A DNA stretch of 64,000 bases from Lineus longissimus (lineage: Eukaryota > Nemertea > Pilidiophora > Heteronemertea > Lineidae), in contig NC_088312.1 of NCBI RefSeq assembly GCF_910592395.1, positions 6,076,001 to 6,140,000 on the forward strand, given 5' to 3'. The notes below the pieces were generated by a model. It searched no databases. It was not told where the DNA came from and saw nothing but the letters and a program-made list of their open reading frames with translations. The number at the start of each line of letters is the position of its first letter. The stretch's first letter is position 1. A program made the position numbers and the translations under genes. Positions 1 through 11,700 of the stretch are shown here, in pieces.

Positions 1-741
1 CCCAGAGTCCACTGTGCAATATTCCATGTGTTCCTCCGCTACTGAATGTCTCCAATGTTTGAATGCGAATGTCACACACCCCTGATATATGGGGTTGAAC
101 AAAACCACAAAGAAGTTTTCGATGTTTTCGATGAGCATTGAGTATGGTGCTAAAACAGAACCACTAACAGACGACCGAATCATTGTAGTATAGGCCAATG
201 TCACCACCAGGCGGCACTCCGATTAACTGAAACTGATGTCGGAAGGACATCATGATACGTTACCATTGTTACAAAAGGTCAAAGCCACTTTGGCCAAGCG
301 GTTTTGACATTTATTTTTACAGACGGCAGGTCACGCGGTCACTTTTCAGATTTTTTATTCACATTTCTTTTTTTACATCATTTTTTTTTACCTGAATTGA
401 TATAAGCTCCATATTTTTCTTCACACAACGAAGTTACAATGGCGGATACGTAGAGTCAACTATAATAGATTGTGATGATAGCACTGGCCACTGTCATTTT
501 CACTCTCACCAGCAGATGGTCTAGCTTGTTGGCGCCATCCGGTGGAAAGAGTCATAATAACAAATAGAGTGCCACCTAGTGGTCAACAACGGTGGAAGAC
601 ACTACAAGAGTACATGATTACAGACCAGACTAATCCATCGTTATAGGACAAACTAATCAATCATTCACATTCACGATTTAACGTCCTGAATTTATAATAT
701 TATACATGATTCTAAATACCAATATCACAACCGGAAGATAT
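1..741. other. 3' flank of the SK-like gene, no gene seen
   Basis: AT-rich sequence with pyrimidine runs and no convincing coding exon. Two TTTATT hexamers (310-315, 354-359) read as AATAAA on the minus strand and could serve as poly(A) signals for the SK-like gene about 520-560 bp upstream on that strand. Confidence 0.5.
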
Positions 742-860
742 GGTCATATGATTGTAGTATAATCCAAACAGTGACGTCACAGGGTCACACAATGTATTAT
801 AATCCATGCAAGCGACACACAGGTCATGTGATTAGTAATCCAAACAGGCGACGTCACAGG
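742..860. repeat. Imperfect direct repeat of about 40 bp in the SK 3' flank
   Basis: Two related copies (about 742-784 and 822-860) run from GGTCATRTGATT through ATCCAAACAG to GACGTCACAGG. Each ends in a GACGTCAC core resembling a CRE. The copies are about 80 bp apart. They may be in the 3' UTR of the channel gene. Confidence 0.6.
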
Positions 861-874
861 TTAAACGATTACGG

Positions 875-2269
875 TCAGCGCTGCTGCATCCTCGACATGA
901 GCATTTTGTGTAACTCTGAGATTTTTGTGTCCATTCCTTTTAGTGTACTTTCCATTTCACCCAGTCTCTCGTCAACTTCGTCCTGTTTTTGACTGATTTT
1001 GCCAATATCGTAATGCATCGACGATTGAGTACGATTCATTTCCACGATGTTGACAGTGTTATCCATCAGACGGCGCTGTTCCGTCTTGACCTCTCTTATG
1101 CTGTGAATCGCCTTAAGGAGGCGCCTCTGGTGTTTACGGAGTTGCGTCTCGCCCTTCTTTCCCCGTTTCTTACATTTATAGATCAGCCATCCTTGTTTGA
1201 GTATATTAGCCGCCGCGTGTTTCTGTTTCTTATCCAATTCTACGTCAATTACAAAATTATGTACATACTTCTCTGCCCTTGATAGTTCCAGTTTCCTCGC
1301 TAGGACAGCAACGATGAGTGCAGTGCAGCCTGCTCCGAAGATGCCGGTCATCACAGCTATCCCACGTCCGCAGTACGAGTTCGGGACGATATCTCCGTAG
1401 CCTACACTCAAGAAGGTGATGGCGATCATCCACATCGAGTTAAAGAAATTGGCGTGCACCTTATCGTGGTACATTTCACAGGCTCTCAGCGCCCAGCTGG
1501 CCAGGAGAAACAGTGACACTATGATTACAGTGAGGACGTATTCGGGGTAGAGAGTCATGTAAGACTTGAAAATGAATCTAAAATTGAAGTTGATTCTGTT
1601 GAGTGCGCCAAGACTCTGCGAAGAGGCGTCTGTGTACAGCTTACTGTGCAGCATGATCGCCCTGCAGACCATGTACAACCTCAAGAACATTGGCAGGGAG
1701 AATATCACATCGATGGGGATCTGAACAGTTCGGACCCGCTTTGAATAAAAGTTCATGGTGGTCCACGAAAATTCGAAGTCGCCAGGAATCGGGTGTATTG
1801 CGCAGATTAAGAGTTCAAGTGTTATCTTAAAACATCTCGCAGTGGTCAGAGCAAGTTTCCAGTCTTCCATGCCATTGTCTATCATGAATAACTGTATATC
1901 TAGCCAGTGGTACCAGACGATGAAACCTAACAATATAACCGTGGATATAGAGATAAAGGACTTCATCATTAAAGACGGCAGGTCTTCCTTTCCGTATACC
2001 TTATTGGCGTACATCTCAGTCTCAATCACCATCAACCCTATCCCGAATAAGGCAAACGCCAGTGCGAAATCACAGATTATCCTCCTTTTACAGAAAAGTT
2101 CCTTACGTTTGGCAAGCCTGTGCCCAACGTGCTCGAACCGTAGCCCCCGTTTCTCCATCTTACGCGGCTTGTCTGGGTCCTCCTCGTCCATACTTCCTTC
2201 TGTGTACTTTGGGAACCCGCCGTTTGAGTTGACAAGAGGAATGCCAGGGTCCTCGATCAGAGTGCTCAT
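875..2269 (-). CDS. SK-type small-conductance Ca2+-activated K+ channel, single-exon coding region
   Basis: Encodes 464 residues with the complete SK (KCNN) layout. S1 lies at about 64-84, S2 101-121, S3 146-160 and S4 186-206, followed by the family signature MLHSKLYTDASSQSLGALN (206-224). S5 lies at about 244-264. The pore helix ends in the selectivity filter SVGYGD (288-293), and S6 at 302-324 contains GAGCTALIVAV. A calmodulin-binding domain (about 325-405, containing RKHQRRLLKAIH) and a C-terminal coiled coil (about 405-455) follow. By family knowledge it should form a plasma-membrane tetramer gated by constitutively bound calmodulin. It starts at ATG 2269; a good acceptor (CAG, exon edge at 2295) lies just upstream, so a spliced 5' UTR is likely. 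The filter reads SVGYGDI where vertebrate SKs have SIGYGDM. The absence of coding introns is unusual for the family and suggests a retrocopy or an expanded single-exon paralogue. AATAAA on this strand (354-359, 310-315) lies downstream of the stop. Confidence 0.93.
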   Translation of the reverse strand: MSTLIEDPGIPLVNSNGGFPKYTEGSMDEEDPDKPRKMEKRGLRFEHVGHRLAKRKELFCKRRIICDFALAFALFGIGLMVIETEMYANKVYGKEDLPSLMMKSFISISTVILLGFIVWYHWLDIQLFMIDNGMEDWKLALTTARCFKITLELLICAIHPIPGDFEFSWTTMNFYSKRVRTVQIPIDVIFSLPMFLRLYMVCRAIMLHSKLYTDASSQSLGALNRINFNFRFIFKSYMTLYPEYVLTVIIVSLFLLASWALRACEMYHDKVHANFFNSMWMIAITFLSVGYGDIVPNSYCGRGIAVMTGIFGAGCTALIVAVLARKLELSRAEKYVHNFVIDVELDKKQKHAAANILKQGWLIYKCKKRGKKGETQLRKHQRRLLKAIHSIREVKTEQRRLMDNTVNIVEMNRTQSSMHYDIGKISQKQDEVDERLGEMESTLKGMDTKISELHKMLMSRMQQR

Positions 2270-2530
2270 TGTACGTACTCACGGGGCACCTCCCACTGCA
2301 AAGAGAGAACAGACAACAAGGTAAGCGACAATGGCAATTATCAGAGGTCGCGGGAAAAGATGCCAGGGAAGCATCAGACTCATCTGCCTCTGCCAGAGAA
2401 ACGGAACCAGAAAACAAAAAAGACAACCAGGACAATGCCCTTTGGTTGTTAGTTGGAACTGCACGGATACAGTCTTTCGATTCAAATCGCTTGTTTAGGT
2501 AGTGCTGTTCGATTTTAACAAGCAATGTTT

Positions 2531-2548
2531 TAAGGTACATGTACCTTA
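2531..2548. repeat. 18-bp perfect palindrome containing TACATGTA
   Basis: TAAGGTACATGTACCTTA is its own reverse complement. It lies upstream of the SK-like gene and contains the 8-mer palindrome TACATGTA that recurs across the window. Confidence 0.75.
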
Positions 2549-2771
2549 CACTCTGTTGTGAAGTTTCACCTGCAAGAGTACATTTTGTTCAACTGCAGTG
2601 TTTTCTGTGTGATTCTTTTTAAATCGGACTGAGATGAGTGTTCTTTTTCTCGTGAAATAGATTATACGTTGAATGTCAAATTCGTTAGAGACATGCAAGT
2701 AAGTTTCATAAGACTTGAGTGGGAATATAATGAAACTTTTGATCTCGCGTTGGGTGTTTGACTGTGAATTG

Positions 2772-2912
2772 AGCTTTAAGGTTCTATCCAGCTGGAAAAC
2801 CAGTCATACTTGCTAATAATTGAAAGGGAAAGGGCAAATCAGCTTTACGGTTCTATCAAGCTAGAAAGCCACTCATGCTTGCCTAATGGAAATGAGAAGG
2901 GCAAATCAGCGC
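2772..2912. repeat. Diverged tandem duplication, two units of about 70 bp
   Basis: The unit beginning AGCTTTA, then GGTTCTATC, recurs after about 69 bp. The remainder of each unit (an AGCTRGAAA block, CTTGC, then AAGGGCAAATCAGC) is also shared. No coding content. Confidence 0.6.
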
Positions 2913-5900
2913 ACCAGTCATCCGACTTTATCAGCGGAAGCACCTGGAGCTAGTGACAGAAACACCCTATTGATCACGGCAATCGATAAACTGATCAATC
3001 GGTCTATGATCGTGGACTGGAACGCTGGAGTTATGTGACAGCCTGCTGGCTCGTGCTTCGATGAGCCATGATTGAAATCGCTCTGTGAATTGAAAATTTC
3101 ATCATTTCAATTCGGCGAAGCCATGCCGTTCCATTGAAGTCGGTAGTGTTTTCTTTAAGTCAAACTGAATGATTCTTGTCAGAAATACTTGAATGAGGCC
3201 ATTTCATATTTGAGTGATATTATTTTCACTATCTTTTGCATTCAGATGTGACTGTTCGTTTGTGTAACCAAATAGCTACTAAATGAAAAAACACACTGCT
3301 CGTCAAACCAGGTTTTACTCTAAAAGCCATCAATACGATGTACTTTAACTATTTTTGAAGCAGAACACTTAACAATGGGATGCTCATTGCCAAGATTCAA
3401 ATAAATCTTATCGTTGGCAAGTATTCCCTAAATTCGAAAACTAAACGAATAAATGCAGCTATGTAACGGCTCATGATTTCCCCTGTCGCATTTCCTGGCC
3501 ATCAATACAATTTTCATGGCGGTCTGACCACTTGGCGAGCTCTTAAGGTTCGTGTTAAGAAAATGTAATCTGACTTTGCCATCTCTTGAGAAGAGCAGAT
3601 GTAACACCGGATGGATTCCCAGGGGCTGAATTCAATGGACCAGTCGTGTCCGTAGCTGGGAAGGCTCCTCCTACATGCACCGGTCACTTTAACACGACCC
3701 TAGAAGAAATTTGATGGCTTTCTCCGTGCACGCCATTGGAATGATGGTTGTGTTTCCAATTTAGTGATAATTATTCAGAAGATACAATAATGCTAACATA
3801 TTTGGTTAAAGAAATGTATCTTTCATTCATTGAAAACTCTAGAATTGTCGTCAAAACATAAACAAATCTAATAATATCGAGCGTCAGGCACCAGCCAATC
3901 TGCACCACGAGCATCTTGTCTCCTCGAAAAGGTTATGAAATATGTAATACCACACCCTAGCAGAAGGTGAGAGCTTCTCGGGGTTCGTACATTTTCGGAT
4001 AGCCCTAGTAGCAGGCCTACTTGTACTACCTTCACCGGGGTTGACCGTGTAAGCTACGCACCATTCGAACACCCATTCAATAGTCAAGTCTCGTCACACT
4101 CAACATCTAGTGGCCAGCAATCTGCTATCCTCGACGAGCTGAAGGGCCACCACCACAGAACCAAGTGGGTTCGAAAGGGTGTGACATTAAGTGCAGTAAA
4201 CATACCCATTGTCAACAGAGGCGAGTAAGGACCTCCTTAAAATGGTCAATTTGGTCGGCTGTCAATTTTCTTTATAGCACCAAATTATTATTGTTATTGC
4301 AAACGATTATTCAACAAATGAGACCAATTGAACTCAAGACTCTGATGTTGTCACCAGCGGAGATAATTAAACGAGTTGAAGTTTGTTTGAGATTCTACGA
4401 ACCTTGAATATAGGAAGGAGGACTAACATGCCCACCCTTCTTAGTTGTGCCTTAGGTAGGTTCTCTGTCGAGGGTTTTCCCTAAGGTAATAAGACGTCTT
4501 TACACGGTGTTAGATCGAGACAACCCTATGAGCAGTGCTGTCTCCCTGATAAGACATTCTATCAAAGCTGGGTAGAACCAGGTAAATCTTTGTATTACTA
4601 CCCCTAAGTTCGTTGCTCAAAAGGATGTATTTGGTGATAGGCAAGTTGAATACTGCAATAAACTGGAATACTGCCACCCGTAATAAACAGCCGTTTTCAT
4701 CCATCTCTAACTTACTCTATGCGGAGTTAAAATTTACCTTCACCATTATTCAAATTTCTGCCTATCTTTAACGGGTATTGTGAGTTAGCGCTCAAACCAG
4801 AGGGAATAGACAATGCGGCTTGCATCCATAGCAACCTGATTCGAAATAGCAACGCTGGTTCTCGTTTCTAGTGGAAGCATCATGGAGACAAGCGACTTTG
4901 CTAGTTCAGCTAGAAGTTGCGCGTTTGTTTGCGTTGTTGTGGTAAGCTATGGAAATTGATTAACCATTCGTGCCATGCACAATTGGAGAAGAAGAAGACG
5001 ATGTTGAGCAAAATATGGTATTTCTCAATAAAGAGTAAAAGGAGATCTTTCTATCCCGCTGATGTCTAAAGATTGGCGATATGAATAAAGACTGAAAATG
5101 CTTTTAAATTCGGTCTTGTGTAAATGTTGTGTAAATGTACCTGACGCTTTCAATAAATTTGTATAGCATTTACTAGTCGTTATTCACACCAACCATCAGG
5201 AGGTTATATCGACTCCTGGTGAACTCAAAGAAAGACCCAGTCGACTAAATCATCCATCACATTCAAAAAGGGTTTAGTCTGCAGAAATGTATCACAATAT
5301 CCTTAGTTTTTGCATTAGTTCATGCATATCAGGAAGAAATTTACTATCAAGACCTCATGGGAAGATATTAAAGTGGTGAATCCTAGCAACTACCATTTTA
5401 ATTGCCTCAAGTCGCATTTCGTTGAAGGAACATGCAGAATGATCAAAAAATGTTTTCTTTTTAAACACATTTTAAAAGCCTGTTTCTTTATCTGCGTGTG
5501 GTTGTGACATGAAATTAATTACGCTGGAACGCGGCAAGAAGCAAGAACCGACCTAGAGACTAAAGCCATTACTTGCTAACGACATCTCAAGAAAGTGCGT
5601 ACTAATGACTTTTGACTGTTTTGACTTGACGCAAGGGCCCAACGCGCCGCGTAGCGGCAAAAAAGCGAAGCTGGCGAAACATTTATAACGGGTCACCGTC
5701 ACTTATTATTGGACTTATAGCGCATTTACGGGGTTGCAACTATTTTGCTTTATAGTGTCACCAGGAAAGAAAAGCATGCGACCTAACGCCGATCTATTTG
5801 TATAAAGTGATAATTGGAAGGTATATAGTAGGAAATATCAATAAAATAATCATTCCATGTCGTCTTTTGAGGGCATTTTTGATTGTAAAAAATATATGTG

Positions 5901-6025
5901 TACGTCACCGTAGTCTCTGCAATGATAATTTTATCAGAGCAGTCTCGCGCAAGTAGAAGTTCTTTACCTATTACTTCTTCACTTATTAGTCTCAACGTCT
6001 GGCGCAAAGCCAGACGTTTTCCATT
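2913..6025. other. Gene-poor stretch, nothing supported
   Basis: Only short open frames without splice context, family motifs or consistent coding texture. It could be intergenic sequence or the 5' intron of the SK-like gene. No RNA gene is recognisable by eye. Confidence 0.4.
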
Positions 6026-6160
6026 ACGATTTCACTACGATGTTTGACAAGAAGGAGCAGTGCGCGAGATATGCTAATGAGCAGACTTCCCTCGCTTGAG
6101 TTTCTGAAGAATGTTCCATATCGCGCTAAGCTCATCACTACTGATTATGACAGGCGTGCA
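6026..6160. repeat. Dispersed repeat, copy A of a 135-bp unit
   Basis: Nearly identical to 8015-8149 in the same orientation, from ACGATTTCACTACGATG through TTGACAAGAAGGAGCAG to GACAGGCGTGCA, with only about ten differences. The short open frames over it do not continue on either side, so it is best read as a fragment of a mobile element. Confidence 0.8.
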
Positions 6161-8014
6161 ACGGTAGGTATCTGCTCCCCAACTTCTACCCTAATACGGT
6201 ACAATAAGTTACCATTTGATGGGAATGGGACAATGCCCTCGCTGTGTATGGAGTCATAGGGATAAGAAGACAATATTCATTAGTGTTGGTACAAGTGATT
6301 TTGCCCAAAAAGCATGCGCATTCGAAAAACAAAATATGCAAGGTATCACGTACATCATACTACATGACCATGACGACGTGCAGAAAGTGCACTGGCCAGT
6401 GCATACCCTATGGCTATGTACTAGTAAACATGGTAGGCCTAAACATGAACAACATCATTATTCATCGGCAGTTCATTTTACTCCGAGCTTTTCCTGAAAC
6501 ATATAGCCATGATGATTACTGCAGATTAGGCCTACCATGTACCATGACCAATAACAGCACTAGATCATGTGGATGTCAACAAGTTCACATGAACCGTATA
6601 ATCCCGCATAGCGCATGTGGGGCATGCGTCTAAACCAAAGCCCCAAAATCACTTGTTTTGGTCTATTTCAGTTTCACTTGTGTTTCCCCCGTCTCCCAGT
6701 CCATAATACATTTACAGTTTACAATCCCCGATCATGGCCCAACAAAAGGTCATCGGTTGACTAAAGGAACACAACTGTTCAATGGATTTATAGTTGAATG
6801 CGATCAAACTACTTCTTTTCAATCGTGGATTGTAAATTTAACCCCATGGGCCTAGGGAAGGCCCTATAACAATACTTTCGACACAGTTATTATCTCCGGT
6901 GCCTCCACCATGTTACACACAGTGCTCACTGCTGATTCTAAAATGCGCCACCTAGTCAAAACAGGACATATGTTCTTCTAGGAATAGATCTCTTTCCAAT
7001 ATTTCGTCATTCCACTATCGTCATCACCTCATCATACTTTCATTGACATTACAGGCACACATCCACAGAGCACTCTTCAAATCATCTACACAGTGGTTAT
7101 CCAACTAGGATTATAAAGGTAATTTCTTAGCCCCGCACAGTGGGTTTCAGTCTTGATAAAGGGGCACTATTGCTAGCAGCTAGGTAGGCAAGATAAAGTT
7201 AGACGAAGTAGCCGATAGGGGTCTCTCACCCCTCAAAGTCGGTCACAACTATTCAAGCTTGTACAAGGAATACATGCAGCGCTGACTCTAACAAGACCCA
7301 ATGGGAATGTCGCACAGTCATCTGTCAAAAACAAGACCTATGTTGCAGTATGATCTCTTGCCAATATTTAATAATTGCACTATCGTCATCACCTCATCAT
7401 ACTTCATTGACATTACAGGCACACATTGACATTGACCACTGTTGCTGTCAACGACACAGTCGCTATCCAAGTAGCATTATAGAGGTAATTATCATTATCA
7501 TACCTCATTAGCATGTGAACCAATCACGTCGCGTCCTTTGCGATCACGGCAAAGCCTCATGGAATAATGTCTTTCACCGTTGAATAATTTTTCATATTCC
7601 ATGCCTACAAGTACAACTTCAATTTCTTCATATTCCATGGCTAGAAGTTCAATACTAATATAATATCCAAGATAAAGTTACAAGAAGTAGTCAATAGGGG
7701 TCTCTCACCTCTCACTGTATGTCCACACTATTCACGCTTGTACGAGGAATACATTCAATGCTGAATCTAACAACACCCAGTCTTACTCTGTATATTAGTC
7801 ACTGGAAGATGGCCCATTTCACTCCTTGCTTCTACTTCGCCTATAGTCTCATTGCAAACGCCTCAGTTCTATGATATCACATTCACTTTCAGCTGTCATG
7901 CAACGCAACAACTGTGCTATCTGCCATCGCACATCAACGAAGAAGTGCAGCCGCCCACATTCCACCTCACGTCTGTCCGACCAGCTGCAATCCTTGAGGA
8001 CGCCCCACTGTACC

Positions 8015-8149
8015 ACGATTTCACTACGATGTTTGACAAGAAGGAGCAGTGCGCGAGATAGGCTAATGAGCAGACTTCCCTCGCTTGAGTTTCGGAAGAA
8101 TGTTCCATATCGCGCTAAGCTGACCACTGCTGACCATGACAGGCGTGCA
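8015..8149. repeat. Dispersed repeat, copy B of a 135-bp unit
   Basis: Direct copy of 6026-6160 in the same orientation, located inside the 7.16-8.44 kb inverted-repeat element. That suggests copy A is a fragment of the same family. Confidence 0.8.
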
Positions 8150-8301
8150 TTGGACTGGTACAGGTTGGAACTAAACATTGAATATGCTGGTGGTGACGCT
8201 TTCTGATGAGAAGTTGGTCGTGACTGATGCAGTATCCTTGGACTTGTCCACAGCATCGTTCAATCATTGCTCTCTGAGCTGCCTTGATTCTGTACTTACC
8301 C

Positions 8302-8360
8302 AAATACTAAGACCAAATGCCTGTTGACTGTGCTTTAAGAGAGACTGGCGCCATGCCTAG
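8302..8360. repeat. Direct copy of the left part of the 8.68 kb hairpin
   Basis: This 59-bp segment (AAATACTAAGACCAAATGCC through to GGCGCCATGCCTAG) recurs almost exactly at about 8654-8712, where it is joined to an inverted copy of its own core. Confidence 0.8.
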
Positions 8361-8674
8361 AGATATGACTGACCCCTATTGGCAAATTTGTATGACTTTA
8401 TCTTGCCTACCTAGCTGCTGCCTATAGTCTCCCTTTAACTGCGGAACACTTCAAAGTCGATAAAATGCCATGTTCCACCTTTTAATGTGTTCAGACCGCC
8501 ATTTTCAAAATAATCAAGTCAGGACACTGCCTTCTAGTCTCATAATAAATTTTGCTTTCCTCAATAATAACATTTCTTCTTCTTCAATGCTTTCATCATT
8601 CCAAACTTCTCCTCCACTGCCTTTTCAGGGGTACAGTCATGGCAATCAAAACCCAAATACTGAGACCAAATGCC

Positions 8675-8736
8675 TGTTGACTGTGCTTTAAGAGAGACTG
8701 GCGCCATGCCTAGTCTCTCTTAAAGCACAGTCAACA
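8675..8736. repeat. Perfect 25-bp inverted repeat with a 12-nt loop
   Basis: Arm 8675-8699 (starting TGTTGACTGTGC) is the exact reverse complement of 8712-8736 (ending GCACAGTCAACA). The loop is GGCGCCATGCCT, itself rich in GGCGCC. It arises where a copy of the 8302-8360 segment is joined to an inverted partial copy. Structural remains of a transposon end are likelier than an RNA gene. Confidence 0.85.
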
Positions 8737-8739
8737 GAC

Positions 8740-11700
8740 ACCAACCCCCTCAGACTCAGAAACCACAAACGCCCAACCCTTCCTGCTACCTTAATACTTC
8801 TGGGTCTTAAGCCGTTCTAATCAATATCAAAGCGTTCCCGCAGCCAACGGGCTCAGTTAAATTCCTGTCAGAGCCGTGGAGTTTGATTTTATACGATGCC
8901 TTGAAGAAGGAGCATTTTCAAGTGAGGTGTCCAGCTTTGCTAAGGATGTAATGATGGTGAACTACTCTTTAATTCCTGTTTGAAAAGGCATGTTGTGCAG
9001 GCCCCAGGGTGCTATAAGAGAGTAAGCCCTGCTAAGGATGTAAGGCTGATTAACTACTCCGAAGGGAGACGTGATCGATCAGGATTATATATCACGACCA
9101 CTACCTCTCCCTATTAATCAACAAATCCCAGTTGTTGTTAATAGGATCAATATATCCGCCTCGACGTTGCATCCTCGGATGGTTTTCTCCTTGGTTCACT
9201 GCCAGGCAGCAACATCTTCTTAGGATCAGAAGACACTGTTTTATCATATACATGTACCGCCAAAACCAACGCCACGCCTACATGGTATCCAAACGACTAC
9301 CATCGAAATCCTAGTAGCGTATAAACTGCCGAATGCGACCACCTTATTTGAAGATGCGGGTTGTAATGAAGAAGAGTCTTCCCTTTTATCATCATCATAT
9401 AGTAGCTGCACTGTTCGTGCGGGCATGTCGAGTAAAAGTCCCCCGAAGATGGCATGCGGAGGCAAAGGCCAGACTGAGCTGCAACCACCGATTCACCATT
9501 ACATCGAGTTGGTACTGGTTGTGGCTGAACCAAGTCCGTGGCCTGCTTCAAAGTGTTCACGAACTATAGAAACAAAGCCGGCTTCTTATTTTGCCTTACC
9601 AGACATCGCCTGTTTGATATTGTATGATCCTCAAAGAATCTCTACAAAAGGAAGCGATATCGGAATGCTCAGGAGATAATAGAGGCTTCGGCGAGCGTTG
9701 TGGAACGTGGCGTTATCTTTATGGTCTTCTTGCCATGTAAGCCATCACCACGCGAGCCCATAAATCTGTAAGACCAGTGGCCTGTCTTTGACAGATGAGA
9801 TAGAGTAGATAGGGTCGGGAACAAAGCTGTGAATCAGAGGAGGGGAAGATGGTATCATCTAACATTGACGATGCACAAAGCCATGATCGCCATGAGACAC
9901 GAGGTTTATCATCGTGCATGTATGATCGTGATCAGTTTCAAAATCGCTAACCAAGAACGCTGATTAACGATAATGAAGGAAAAATGTAGAAGAATGCTTT
10001 AAGCTTCACGATTTGATTCATGCGTAACCTCGAGCTCCTCCCATCTTTCAGGTTCCAGCGGAAAAGGAAGAGCGTGCTTCGAAGAACAGAAAATGATGAC
10101 GGTAATACCGGCGGAACTCTTGATATCTGTGGATCTATATAATAATTATAGCAGGTTGCATTAGTCGTGCATGCATGTTTTCAAGGTGGAAGCTACAGGG
10201 GGAACGCCCGTGATCGTGCCTGAGGAGCAGATAGACAGACTCATATGTATTGTGTGTGTCACAGTCCCAACTAGACCGTATCGATACCATTGTCAAAGTT
10301 CTCTCATCATAAATGTAGACGGCAACCTAACATAACACGAGATAGTCACGAGATAACCTTGAAACTGTAATTGCCACCCACTCCTGGGGGCTATTAGTAT
10401 TGTTCCATTAAATATTAATCGAAATGTACTGTCGGACTAAAATTGGGTAATACGGCTTTTGATAACTGAAAACTGCCTGGCTTGGACTTTGCTTATCGCT
10501 GTTACAGTGCAAATCGCAATAGTGTGACAGGGCCATAATATAATTAAACTTCCAATGATTTGGCTCTCCATCTTAAAAGATCATACCATGGTGTGATAAC
10601 ACTACTGTTATATCCAAATGCCGACAACAGCAATCAATTATGTTTATCTTTTACTGACCTTCGGACGACTGGATCTGCCAGAGTGGAATGACCCACACTT
10701 GTGGCCAGCCGGTGTTTATATCAATATTGAGATCTATGACCTGTTTATGAATACATGAAAGGACGAATTATGATTCAACAAACTCAGTTTTGATACTGTA
10801 TATATGAAGTTAAAAATGGAGATTGATAAAGTGCAGCTGTTACTAGGTAACATATAAATTGACAAATAAAAACCTTGTGATACCGGTACATGAGTGTAAA
10901 CGTCTGAGATTTTGAATGTACTATTGTCAAGAGTGATTTGGGTCGGCCATGACACTTTTGCACTTCCGATTCAATTATCGATGAACACTTCGGTTTTACG
11001 CCGAGTCATACGTACAATGACAGTAGGCAGGTTTCGCAATCTGAAAACGAAGAACGACGGTCTGTTGTGTCGTAAAGTCATGTGAAAATTCATTTATGTG
11101 ACACATGTCAATCATCTTTCATACTTAGTTGTAGGAGAAACTGGGGAAATTAAAAAAGTCGACGATAAAAAACATTAACGTACATGTACTTAGTCATTCG
11201 TGCCTATTACACCTATACTCCGGACGCAGTGGACCAGCCTCGTCCCTCACACAAGGAGACCAAAGTAGGATAACGCAATGGGCTGCCCAGGGAGTCTAAT
11301 TATACATTGTATTTGCTATAAACTCGGTTGTAATGTACACCACGTTGAGCTGATGGTAATGGGGACGATGAAGTAGTCAGTTTATGATGCCATAATTGAT
11401 CGTGAATTATCGCCCTTGTATCAGACTAATTGCAACAGGAGGTAAACATAGCGAACAGTACAAAACCAAATATGAAGTGTACTTGAATCACATCAGCCGC
11501 CAGTCGCCGTCCAGAATGTACTGGGGCGGAAAGGATGGCTAACGGTGATAATGATGGCAACACATTAATTTGTTGTATTTATTAGCACCTTCCCGATGGA
11601 CAGATTAATGGTGTACGGAAAATTTATGCAAATCTTTACTTAATGGGGTTGGCTGATTAGTTGGAAAAATGGATACGCAAGAGGTATATAGGTAAAATAA

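Larger units (their letters stand above)
7157..8437. mobile_element. Decayed inverted-repeat element, probable non-autonomous DNA transposon
   Basis: An arm at about 7157-7222 (TAAAGGGGCACTAT, then AGCAGCTAGGTAGGCAAGAT) is matched in reverse complement at about 8371-8437 (ATCTTGCCTACCTAGCTGCT, then TCTCCCTTTA). Inside, the segment 7190-7304 recurs directly at 7669-7783, and a CACTATCGTCATCACCTC block occurs at 7013 and 7378. A 135-bp dispersed repeat (8015-8149) lies near the right arm. No transposase frame is visible. The internal duplications suggest nested or rearranged copies rather than one clean element, so the ends are approximate. Confidence 0.6.
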
